DNA from: Chryseobacterium formosum
Lineage (GTDB): Bacteria > Bacteroidota > Bacteroidia > Flavobacteriales > Weeksellaceae
NCBI RefSeq assembly: GCF_026460885.1
Contig: NZ_JAOVZW010000008.1
Coordinates: forward strand, 186,001 to 250,000
Length of the DNA stretch: 64,000 nucleotides
Reading direction: 5' to 3'
Part shown: positions 35,686-42,286 of the stretch, piece after piece
Layout of the letters: each line of letters starts with the position of its first letter
Position numbering within the stretch: position 1 is the first letter of the stretch
The notes under the pieces: generated by a model
Told to the model about the DNA's origin: nothing
The model's input: only the letters and a program-made list of their open reading frames with translations
Databases searched by the model: none
Program-made: the position numbers and the translations under genes

Positions 35686-35950
35686 GATGTAAGCTGGAAG
35701 CTGGAAGCGGGGTGTTGGATGTTTATAATATTGAAAACAAAATCCTAAATTTAAACTAATTATGTTTTATACACTCTCAAATATTCCCCTCCTTTGGAGG
35801 GGTGGCGAAAATTTCTTTGAAATTTTTGACGGGGTGGTAAAAAAGAATTGTTTTAAAAGAAAGATTTCAAATAAAGTTCGCAAAGGGACGCTCTTCTAAA
35901 GGATAGGATAAAATCCTACTAAACATGAAGTGAAATAATAAAACCCCAAA
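35686..35950. other. Gene-free spacer with dispersed repeats
   Basis: No gene is seen. It starts with a GGATGTAAGCTGGAAGCTGG-type run. At 35783-35839 there is a palindromic element: hairpin CCCCTCC-TTT-GGAGGGG (35786-35802), then an AAAATTTC/GAAATTTTT hairpin and a GACGGGGTGGT end. From memory, elements of this wording are scattered in flavobacterial genomes. A TTCGCAAAGG fragment near 35877 matches part of the 84-bp repeat in reverse. Confidence 0.6.
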
Positions 35951-35952
35951 AT

Positions 35953-35985
35953 AAAAAGAGGCTCTCTAAAATAGAAAGCCTCTTT
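35953..35985 (-). terminator. Terminator of rplS
   Basis: AAAAGAGGCT / AGCCTCTTTT stem with an AT-rich loop; read on the minus strand it runs into TTTTATTTTGGGG. Confidence 0.82.
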
Positions 35986-36006
35986 TCGTATGTGTTGTTG
36001 TCTGAA

Positions 36007-36360
36007 TTACTTCTTGTAAGGAACGTCTTTAATTCTAGCCTTTTTACCTCTAAGATCTCTGAAGTAATAGATTCTAGATCTTCTAACTTTACCTCTTCTG
36101 TCAACTTCAATTTTTTGCAAAGCTGGCATATTGATAGGGAAAACTCTTTCTACACCTACATCACCAGACATTTTTCTGATAGTGAAAGTTTTTGTAGAAC
36201 CAGTACCTCTTAATTGGATAACTGTTCCTTTAAAGAACTGAGTTCTAGTCTTTTGTCCTTCCTTAATTTCGTAATAAACAGTGATCGTATCACCCGCTTT
36301 GAATTCAGGGAATTCTTTTTTTGTAATGTACTTGTCTTGTACGTACTTTAATAAATCCAT
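36007..36360 (-). CDS. rplS: 50S ribosomal protein L19
   Basis: Ribosomal protein at the 30S-50S interface. The 117 residues are the usual length. Visible family blocks: FKAGDTITVYYEIKEG, RTQFFKGTVIQLRG, FTIRKMSGDVGVERVFPIN, and a basic C-terminus (RRGKVRRSRIYYFRDLRGKKARI). It is transcribed alone from a near-consensus promoter, with a leader of about 66 bases and its own terminator. In many bacteria it sits beside trmD and rpsP; here it is separate. Confidence 0.97.
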   Translation of the reverse strand: MDLLKYVQDKYITKKEFPEFKAGDTITVYYEIKEGQKTRTQFFKGTVIQLRGTGSTKTFTIRKMSGDVGVERVFPINMPALQKIEVDRRGKVRRSRIYYFRDLRGKKARIKDVPYKK

Positions 36361-36426
36361 TATTAATAATATAAAAAATGTTTAGGCTAAGCAACTTACA
36401 CGGACATCGTCAGAGGTTGAATAACA
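36361..36426 (-). promoter_or_regulatory. 5' leader of rplS, possible ribosomal-protein autoregulatory RNA
   Basis: The predicted untranslated leader contains a more GC-rich core (36382-36418) with short pairing CAAC / GTTG and a GACGATGTC-like self-complementary piece. A leader structure regulating L19 has, as I recall, been proposed for flavobacteria; I could not test the match. Confidence 0.35.
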
Positions 36427-36431
36427 GATTG

Positions 36432-36462
36432 CAAAAATACAATTAAAAATTAATTTAGCAAA
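36432..36462 (-). promoter_or_regulatory. rplS promoter
   Basis: On the minus strand TTTG (36462-36459) is followed after exactly 19 bases by TATTTTTG (36439-36432), a full match to the Bacteroidota consensus. The start of transcription would be near 36426. Confidence 0.78.
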
Positions 36463-36527
36463 TAATTATTATTAAATATTTATAGAAAATAAATATTTGT
36501 AAATTGCTCATTACCCATTACTTATAT

Positions 36528-36665
36528 TTTGTGGGCGTGTCCCTCGCTCGGTCATTCCGCTCCGCTCCATTTCCTCACTCGGGTCGGGCTGTCCGCTATA
36601 TCTTTTTCGCAACTGCATCTCCCAATCCAAAAAAGGATGCCGCTTCCATCCCTCACGCAAAACAA
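36528..36665. repeat. GC-rich intergenic island
   Basis: Within the 624-base spacer between rplS and the CoA-transferase gene, this stretch is far richer in G+C than anything nearby. It carries GTGGGCGTGTCCCTCGCTCG, CCGCTCCGCTCC and GGGTCGGGCTGTCCGC. There is no ORF or RNA gene I can name. I recall similar islands between genes in Chryseobacterium. The rest of the spacer holds a degenerate TGTCATGCTGTAAGCATCTC element (reverse strand, 36728-36752) and the second 84-bp repeat. Confidence 0.6.
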
Positions 36666-36819
36666 AATTAGTTTTTCTTTCAATTAATTACCAAAGACAA
36701 TCTAATCTATTTTCCGACTGAATCTATGCTGAGATGCTTACAGCATGACAAACTGAAGTTAAAAATTTCCAATAATTAAATATTTTAAAATTTTTCTAAT
36801 CGAAAAATAATATGCTTTA

Positions 36820-36902
36820 GTCTTTGCTGAGTGAAACGCCTTTGCGAACGAAAAATATACGCAATGATTAAAAAAAACTTAGCGAGCTTTGCGTTAAAAT
36901 TT
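36820..36902 (+). repeat. 84-bp intergenic repeat, copy 2
   Basis: Same orientation and boundaries as the copy at 34513-34596, about 2.3 kb away, with rplS and the hydrolase between them. The middle part (after GAACGAAAAATA) is the most diverged. Confidence 0.8.
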
Positions 36903-36984
36903 ACATTTTTTCAAGTAATAAAAACAAGTTTTCTTAATCTCAAAGAAAAATACTAATTTAAGACCTTCAAATTTTATACTTAAA

Positions 36985-37686
36985 ATGATCGATAAAAGAG
37001 TAAAAAATGCAACTGAAGCAATTGAAGGAATCAAAGACGGAATGACCTTAATGTTGGGTGGATTCGGATTGTGTGGAATTCCGGAAAATTCAATCAATGC
37101 TTTGGTAGATAACGATGTAAAAGACTTAACCTGTATTTCAAACAACGCCGGAGTTGATGATTTCGGATTGGGATTATTGCTTCACAAAAGACAGATCAAG
37201 AAAATGATTTCGTCTTATGTAGGAGAAAATGCCGAGTTTGAAAGACAGATGCTTTCAGGAGAATTGGAAGTTGAGCTTACTCCACAAGGAACTTTGGCAG
37301 AAAAATGCAGAGCCGCACAGGCGGGAATTCCGGCTTTTTATACACCTGCAGGTTTCGGAACTGAAGTAGCAGAAGGAAAGGAAGTAAAAGATTTCAAGGG
37401 AAAACCTCATATTTTGGAGCACGCTTATGAAGCAGATTATTCCATCGTTAAAGCTTGGAAAGGTGACCATGCAGGAAATTTAATTTTCAAAGGATCTGCA
37501 AGAAATTTCAATCATCCAATGGCAGGAGCAGGAAAAATAACGATTGCTGAAGTAGAAGAATTGGTTGAACCAGGAGAATTAGATCCAAACCAAATTCATA
37601 TTCCTGGAATTATGATTCAAAGAATTTTTCAGGGAGAAAAATTTGAAAAAAGAATTGAGCAGAGAACAGTTAGAAAAAAAGATTAA
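36985..37686 (+). CDS. scoA: 3-oxoacid CoA-transferase subunit A
   Basis: Alpha subunit of a succinyl-CoA:3-ketoacid (acetoacetate) CoA-transferase, which activates acetoacetate at the expense of succinyl-CoA in ketone-body or amino-acid catabolism. The 233 residues show the family's [79 protein letters not shown] and [20 protein letters not shown] blocks (each named by its first residues). Its partner subunit B lies 2.9 kb downstream on the same strand, beyond two reverse-strand genes, which is an unusual split. It has a weak terminator of its own, so the halves are separately transcribed. Confidence 0.93.
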   Translation: MIDKRVKNATEAIEGIKDGMTLMLGGFGLCGIPENSINALVDNDVKDLTCISNNAGVDDFGLGLLLHKRQIKKMISSYVGENAEFERQMLSGELEVELTPQGTLAEKCRAAQAGIPAFYTPAGFGTEVAEGKEVKDFKGKPHILEHAYEADYSIVKAWKGDHAGNLIFKGSARNFNHPMAGAGKITIAEVEELVEPGELDPNQIHIPGIMIQRIFQGEKFEKRIEQRTVRKKD

Positions 37687-37709
37687 TTTTTTTATTTCTA
37701 AAAATATAG

Positions 37710-37740
37710 TACCCTGAAATCATCTTTCGGGGTATCATTT
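37710..37740 (+). terminator. Probable terminator of scoA
   Basis: TACCCTGAAA pairs with TTTCGGGGTA (one G-U), loop TCATC. The T-run that follows is short. Confidence 0.5.
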
Positions 37741-37819
37741 TAAATTTATTTTCAAAGTTGTCATTCCGACGAAGGAGGAATCTCTGTTTTCAATTATGTA
37801 AACTTTCAGCTTTCAGCAT

Positions 37820-38509
37820 CTACCTTCCTCTACAATCTATATCCGACTCTAAGTCCAAAACAAAAGTTGAAGTAATGCCCGAATTTTTTTCCATATTTAG
37901 TTCTCTGAAAAGCGGCGTCAAGCCAGTTCCTGCAATTTCATGTTTAGACTCATTGTAATCAATAGCAGTATTTTCTACTTTTCTGTTCATTAATCCTAAA
38001 CCTACATAAGGTTCCAAAACAATTTTTTTGGATACTGAAATCTGATTTCCGAACATCACATTAAAACCTTTTGCTTTTCTTTTAAATCCGAAATTATCGG
38101 TATATTTTACATCAGCATTATTTAAAGGAGAATAATCTACAATATCTGTACTTTGATTTTTACGGTAAAATAATTGTAAACCGACATAAAATTCATTCCG
38201 TTTCGATTCAATTCTTGAATGAAGCATTTTGAACAAATAAGCCCGACCTTCAAGATTAGCTTTAAATCCTTTCGATTTTAAAAATATCGTATCAGGTTTA
38301 CTAAAATCATATAATTGATATCCAATTTCGGCGTTCACACTGAAATATGGATTAATTTTTCTTTCAGCAGAAATTTGTAAAGTAGGATAAGAAATTACAT
38401 CTACTAATTGAGTTGCATTTAGTTTTAAAATCCAATTACTTTCCTTTGATTCTTGCGCAAAAATAAAAGCTGAAATCGTTAAAATAAAAACAGATAGAAA
38501 TTTTTTCAT
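37820..38509 (-). CDS. Outer-membrane beta-barrel protein, apparently frameshifted near the C-terminus
   Basis: A 229-residue protein with a signal peptide (about 1-18, ending FAQ) and amphipathic beta strands (WILKLNATQLVD, YFSVNAEIGYQLYDF, FYVGLQLFYRK, GFNVMFGNQISV, IVLEPYVGLGLMNRK), typical of an outer-membrane barrel. As written it ends ESDIDCRGR, which is not a barrel end. One extra base in the A7 run (plus-strand T7 at 37884-37890) would shift the frame to FNFCFGLRVGYRL and a stop at 37830-37832, a textbook barrel C-terminus. So either the sequence has a one-base error or the gene has lost its last strand. It lies, with the ABC exporter, inside the split CoA-transferase pair. Function unknown. 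Confidence 0.7.
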   Translation of the reverse strand: MKKFLSVFILTISAFIFAQESKESNWILKLNATQLVDVISYPTLQISAERKINPYFSVNAEIGYQLYDFSKPDTIFLKSKGFKANLEGRAYLFKMLHSRIESKRNEFYVGLQLFYRKNQSTDIVDYSPLNNADVKYTDNFGFKRKAKGFNVMFGNQISVSKKIVLEPYVGLGLMNRKVENTAIDYNESKHEIAGTGLTPLFRELNMEKNSGITSTFVLDLESDIDCRGR

Positions 38510-38642
38510 TCAAATGAATTTTAAGTTTTAAAACGACCTAAAATTACTAATAAAATCACCCTGTTTTGTATTATTCAAAAAAAATAATGGAAAATATTTT
38601 CAACTTAAAAATCTAAAGCTTTTTGCCCTTTTGTGGTGAAAA

Positions 38643-40448
38643 TCAAGCCAAAGGTAATTCTGCAGTCTTTCTTTCCCCGATTTGCTGTCTCCACATCGCA
38701 TAATACAGCCCTTTTTCTTCAATTAACTGTAAATGTGAACCAGTCTCTATGATATTACCTCTTTCTAAAACAAAAATTCGGTCGGCGTGCATAATTGTAC
38801 TTAATCTGTGCGCAATCAAAACAGTAATCTGCTCTTTTTCTCTTGAAATTTCTTTAATAGTTGTCGTAATTTCTTCTTCCGTAATACTGTCCAAAGCAGA
38901 AGTTGCTTCATCAAAAATAAGTAAATGTGGTTTTCTTAATAAAGCTCTTGCAATGGCAATTCTCTGTTTTTCACCACCACTTAATTTTAATCCGCCTTCA
39001 CCAATTACGGTTTCAATTCCTTTTTCAGCACGCTCTAAAAGTGCAGTACAGCTTGATTTTTTTAAAGCTAATTGTAAATCTTCTTCAGTCGCAGAAGGAT
39101 TCACAAATAAAAGATTTTCTCGTATTGTTCCGGCAAAAAGTTGAGTGTCCTGTGTTACAAATCCAATCTGATTTCTCAATTCATCAAAATCAAATTCTTT
39201 TCCGTCAATATTATTATAAAGAATAGAACCTTCCTTTGGTCTGTATAAACCGACAAGTAATTTCACCAATGTACTTTTTCCTGATCCACTTGGTCCTACA
39301 AAAGCTATCGTTTCGCCATTTTTTACATGAAATGAAATAGAATTTAAAGCTTTATAATGGGCACTTTGATGTTGAAAAGAAACTTTTTCAAATTTTAAAT
39401 CTTCAATAGCTCCGATTTTTTTTGGAGTTAAAGGCTTAGGTTCCACTTCTTTTTTCATCACTCGGTCAAAATTCTGAAGTGATGCTTCGGCTTCACGATA
39501 AGAAATAATGATATTACCGATTTCCTGCATCGGTCCGAAAATAAAGAATCCGTAAAACATTAACGATAAATATTGTCCCGGCGTTACAATGTTTTTAAAA
39601 ATTAATAACAATAAAGTGAAAGTAATAACCTGCTGTAGAAAATTAACTAAAGTTCCCTGTACAAAACTCAAAGAACGGATACTTTTCACTTTTCTCAATT
39701 CCAAGTTAAGAATTTTGTAAGTATTATTATTTAAACGTTCAACTTCCTGATTGGTTAATCCTAAACTCTTTACAATTTCAATATTTCTAAGACTTTCGGT
39801 GGTGCTTCCTGCTAAAGTTGTAGTTTCTGTAACAATATTTTTCTGAATTGTTTTAATCCTTTTACTCAATAAATTGGTTACAACTGCAATCAAAATAATT
39901 CCAACCACATAAACGGGCATAATCGACCAGTGTAAACGGATGGCATAAACTGAAACGAAGATAATGCTTACCAAAATTCCGAAAAATACATTGATGAAAT
40001 TATTGATAAATTTCACAGAATCTTCACGCACTTTAGTTAAAATTGAAAGCGTTTCACCACTTCTTTGGTCTTCAAATTCCTGAAAAGGCAATCTCATAGA
40101 ATGCTGTAGACCATCAGTGAAAATTTTAGCACCAAATTTCTGAATGATCACACTTACCACATAATCCTGAAAAGCTTTGGCAATACGACTAATCATGGCG
40201 GTTCCAATCAATAATGTTAAAAAGTAGAAAACTCCGTGATAAATATCTGTTCCGTACAAATATTCATTTAAAGTTCTTGGGATGAGTTTTTCTTTATCAA
40301 AATGATTGGGTTGGTTTACAAGTTTATCTAATATATTTCCAGTAATCGCCGGAGCAAAAAGTGAAAACACTTGATTGATAGAAGCTAACAACAACGAAGC
40401 GAAGATTAGCCATTTATATGGTTTTAAATAATTTAATAGAATTTTCAT
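38643..40448 (-). CDS. ABC transporter, fused permease and ATPase (MsbA-like half-transporter)
   Basis: A 601-residue half-transporter: six membrane helices in the first 320 residues and an ATPase domain at about 345-590. Walker A is GPSGSGKST, the Q-loop lies in IGFVTQDTQLFAGTI, the signature is LSGGEKQR, Walker B is LLIFDEATSALD and the switch His is in LIAHRLST. This is an exporter of the MsbA/MdlB type that works as a dimer; substrate unknown. It begins opposite scoB (divergent, about 120 bases apart) and lies between the two CoA-transferase subunits. A second, different half-transporter is encoded at 52389-54200. Confidence 0.93.
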   Translation of the reverse strand: MKILLNYLKPYKWLIFASLLLASINQVFSLFAPAITGNILDKLVNQPNHFDKEKLIPRTLNEYLYGTDIYHGVFYFLTLLIGTAMISRIAKAFQDYVVSVIIQKFGAKIFTDGLQHSMRLPFQEFEDQRSGETLSILTKVREDSVKFINNFINVFFGILVSIIFVSVYAIRLHWSIMPVYVVGIILIAVVTNLLSKRIKTIQKNIVTETTTLAGSTTESLRNIEIVKSLGLTNQEVERLNNNTYKILNLELRKVKSIRSLSFVQGTLVNFLQQVITFTLLLLIFKNIVTPGQYLSLMFYGFFIFGPMQEIGNIIISYREAEASLQNFDRVMKKEVEPKPLTPKKIGAIEDLKFEKVSFQHQSAHYKALNSISFHVKNGETIAFVGPSGSGKSTLVKLLVGLYRPKEGSILYNNIDGKEFDFDELRNQIGFVTQDTQLFAGTIRENLLFVNPSATEEDLQLALKKSSCTALLERAEKGIETVIGEGGLKLSGGEKQRIAIARALLRKPHLLIFDEATSALDSITEEEITTTIKEISREKEQITVLIAHRLSTIMHADRIFVLERGNIIETGSHLQLIEEKGLYYAMWRQQIGERKTAELPLA

Positions 40449-40467
40449 TTGTAAAATTAAAAGCGCA

Positions 40468-40475
40468 CAAATTTA
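40468..40475 (-). promoter_or_regulatory. Candidate -7 box of the ABC exporter gene
   Basis: TAAATTTG on the minus strand, 19 bases before the ATG; no -33 TTG at the right distance. Confidence 0.45.
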
Positions 40476-40570
40476 CGACAATTTGAGTAGTAAAATTTAT
40501 CATAGGATAAGAAAAGAAACTATTTCGTAATTCTGGAAAAATGGTTAATTTGGCGGGATAAGATTATACT

Positions 40571-41224
40571 ATGTTAACGAAAGAACAAATTGCACAAAGA
40601 ATTTCCAGAGAAGTAAAAGACGGCTATTATGTAAATTTAGGAATCGGAATTCCGACATTGGTTGCAAACTACGTTCCGGACAATCTTTCTGTAGAATTTC
40701 AGAGTGAAAACGGGGTTTTAGGAATGGGGCCATTTCCTTTTGAGGGCGAAGAAGATGCAGATGTTATCAACGCCGGAAAACAGACGATTACAATATTAGA
40801 CGGAGGTTCTTTCTTTGATTCAGCTTTCAGTTTCGGGATGATCAGAAGCCAAAAAGTTGATTTAACAATTTTAGGAGCAATGGAAGTTTCAGAAAACGGA
40901 GACATTGCCAATTGGAAAATTCCCGGAAAAATGGTAAAAGGAATGGGTGGTGCAATGGATTTGGTAGCTTCAGCTGAAAATATTATCGTTGCAATGATGC
41001 ATGTCAACAAAGCTGGAGAGAGCAAAATCCTAAAAAAATGCTCACTTCCTCTTACAGGAATTAATTGTGTTAAAAAAGTAGTAACCGAATTAGCAGTTTT
41101 AGATGTTACTCCAAATGGTTTCAAGCTTGTTGAAAGAGCTCCCGGAGTTTCAGTAGAGCACATCATTCAATCTACAGAAGCAGATTTAATCATTGAAGGT
41201 GAAATTCCTGAAATGCAATTTTAG
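40571..41224 (+). CDS. scoB: 3-oxoacid CoA-transferase subunit B
   Basis: Beta subunit of the succinyl-CoA:acetoacetate CoA-transferase. The 217 residues include the catalytic glutamate region (FQSENGVLGMGPFP, with the Glu of SENG forming the acyl-CoA thioester intermediate), the N-terminal YYVNLGIGIPTLVANYVP glycine-rich stretch, and ILGAMEVSENGDIANWKIPGKMVKGMGGAMDL. Its partner is scoA at 36985-37686. It is divergent from the ABC exporter and ends at a strong terminator, so it forms its own transcription unit. Confidence 0.94.
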   Translation: MLTKEQIAQRISREVKDGYYVNLGIGIPTLVANYVPDNLSVEFQSENGVLGMGPFPFEGEEDADVINAGKQTITILDGGSFFDSAFSFGMIRSQKVDLTILGAMEVSENGDIANWKIPGKMVKGMGGAMDLVASAENIIVAMMHVNKAGESKILKKCSLPLTGINCVKKVVTELAVLDVTPNGFKLVERAPGVSVEHIIQSTEADLIIEGEIPEMQF

Positions 41225-41231
41225 ATAAAAT

Positions 41232-41263
41232 AAAAACCTTGTCACACTGACAAGGTTTTTTTG
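41232..41263 (+). terminator. Terminator of scoB
   Basis: A 12-bp perfect stem AAAAACCTTGTC / GACAAGGTTTTT with loop ACACT, then T-run. Confidence 0.9.
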
Positions 41264-41371
41264 TTGTATTTAGAATCAATTAAAATTAAGTATTCACTTA
41301 ATAAACATCTCTAATATTTCACTTAATACATCTTAAAACTTTAAATATCTTAATGTTTCAAAAATGGTTAT

Positions 41372-42181
41372 TTATTTCTGGTCTTGCGCTCCGAAAACTT
41401 TCTGTAAAATACTCGTTGTTCTCATTACAGAATTATTTCTGATTCCACTTTCTTTTTCTGCAACCATTTTAAAAACTCCGTTGATGGTTTCATTGGTTAC
41501 ATATTCATTTAAGTCTGTCGAAACAGCTTGTCCTGTTAAAGTATTGTATTTCGAAATTAAATTATTCCAAACTTTATCAGCACCAACTTTTCCTAACGAA
41601 GCCTTTACTTTTGGCTGAAAAGCAGTGAAAAGTTGAGATTGGGTTTTACTTTGTAAATAATTTGTTGCTGAATTATCACCTCCCAACAAAATATTTTTTG
41701 CATCAGTAATCGTCATCGACGTAATAGCTTTTGTGAAAATCGGAGCAGATTCTGTCACAGCATCTTCTGCAGCCCTGTTTAAAAGTTTTATGCCTTGATC
41801 TGCTAAACTTCCTAAACCAAAAGCACGAAGTTTGGTATCAATAACTCTTAATTTTTCAGGCATTAAAATTTTTACGGCTTCATTTTTTAAAAATCCGTCT
41901 TGTACAGACAGTTTTTTTACTCCTTCAGTTACGCCAAGATTTAAGGCTTCTTTCAAACCTGATGAAATTTGTGTTGAAGTCAGGCTTCCTAAATTTATGG
42001 ATGAAGTATTTTTTGTTGGAGTTTGCTGAGTTGTAGTGGGAGAAGTTGTAGTAGATGTTTTAGTATTGCTTAAATCTACACCAGTTTGGTTTTTAACGGT
42101 AGATTTAATCATATCTAAAATTTGTGCTTGTGTAGAAACCGAGAATAATAATCCGGCTGCTAATAAAATTGTTTTTCTCAT
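41372..42181 (-). CDS. DUF4197 protein
   Basis: A 269-residue secreted protein: signal peptide (about 1-19, ending TQAQ), a Thr/Ser/Gln-rich linker (about 30-60), then the DUF4197 domain to the end. Family marks are SSGLKEALNLGVTEGVKKLS, VKILMPEKLRVIDTKLRAFGLG, LLNRAAEDAVTESAPIF, AITSMTITDAKNILLGGDNSATNYLQ and the late YVTNETINGVFKMVAEKE. The domain is all-helical and found in Gram-negative bacteria. No role is known to me. A spacer with CTTAAT-rich repeats lies downstream. Confidence 0.88.
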   Translation of the reverse strand: MRKTILLAAGLLFSVSTQAQILDMIKSTVKNQTGVDLSNTKTSTTTSPTTTQQTPTKNTSSINLGSLTSTQISSGLKEALNLGVTEGVKKLSVQDGFLKNEAVKILMPEKLRVIDTKLRAFGLGSLADQGIKLLNRAAEDAVTESAPIFTKAITSMTITDAKNILLGGDNSATNYLQSKTQSQLFTAFQPKVKASLGKVGADKVWNNLISKYNTLTGQAVSTDLNEYVTNETINGVFKMVAEKESGIRNNSVMRTTSILQKVFGAQDQK

Positions 42182-42195
42182 CGTTTATTTTTGTA

Positions 42196-42203
42196 CAAAA
42201 TTA
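42196..42203 (-). promoter_or_regulatory. Candidate -7 box of the DUF4197 gene
   Basis: TAATTTTG on the minus strand, 14 bases before the ATG. Confidence 0.45.
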
Positions 42204-42286
42204 GATGATTATTGACTTAATAAGTTAAATCGCAGAAATATTTTTCAGAAAAGAATTATATTCGCTAAAATCTAATTCCACTAAAA

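Noticed and set aside
38749..39144. Forward open frame of 131 codons inside the ABC exporter gene
   Set aside because: It is antisense to the conserved ATPase motifs, which prove the reverse-strand gene.
40699..41166. Reverse-strand open frame of 155 codons inside scoB
   Set aside because: Shadow of a conserved coding gene; it has no promoter and no family features.
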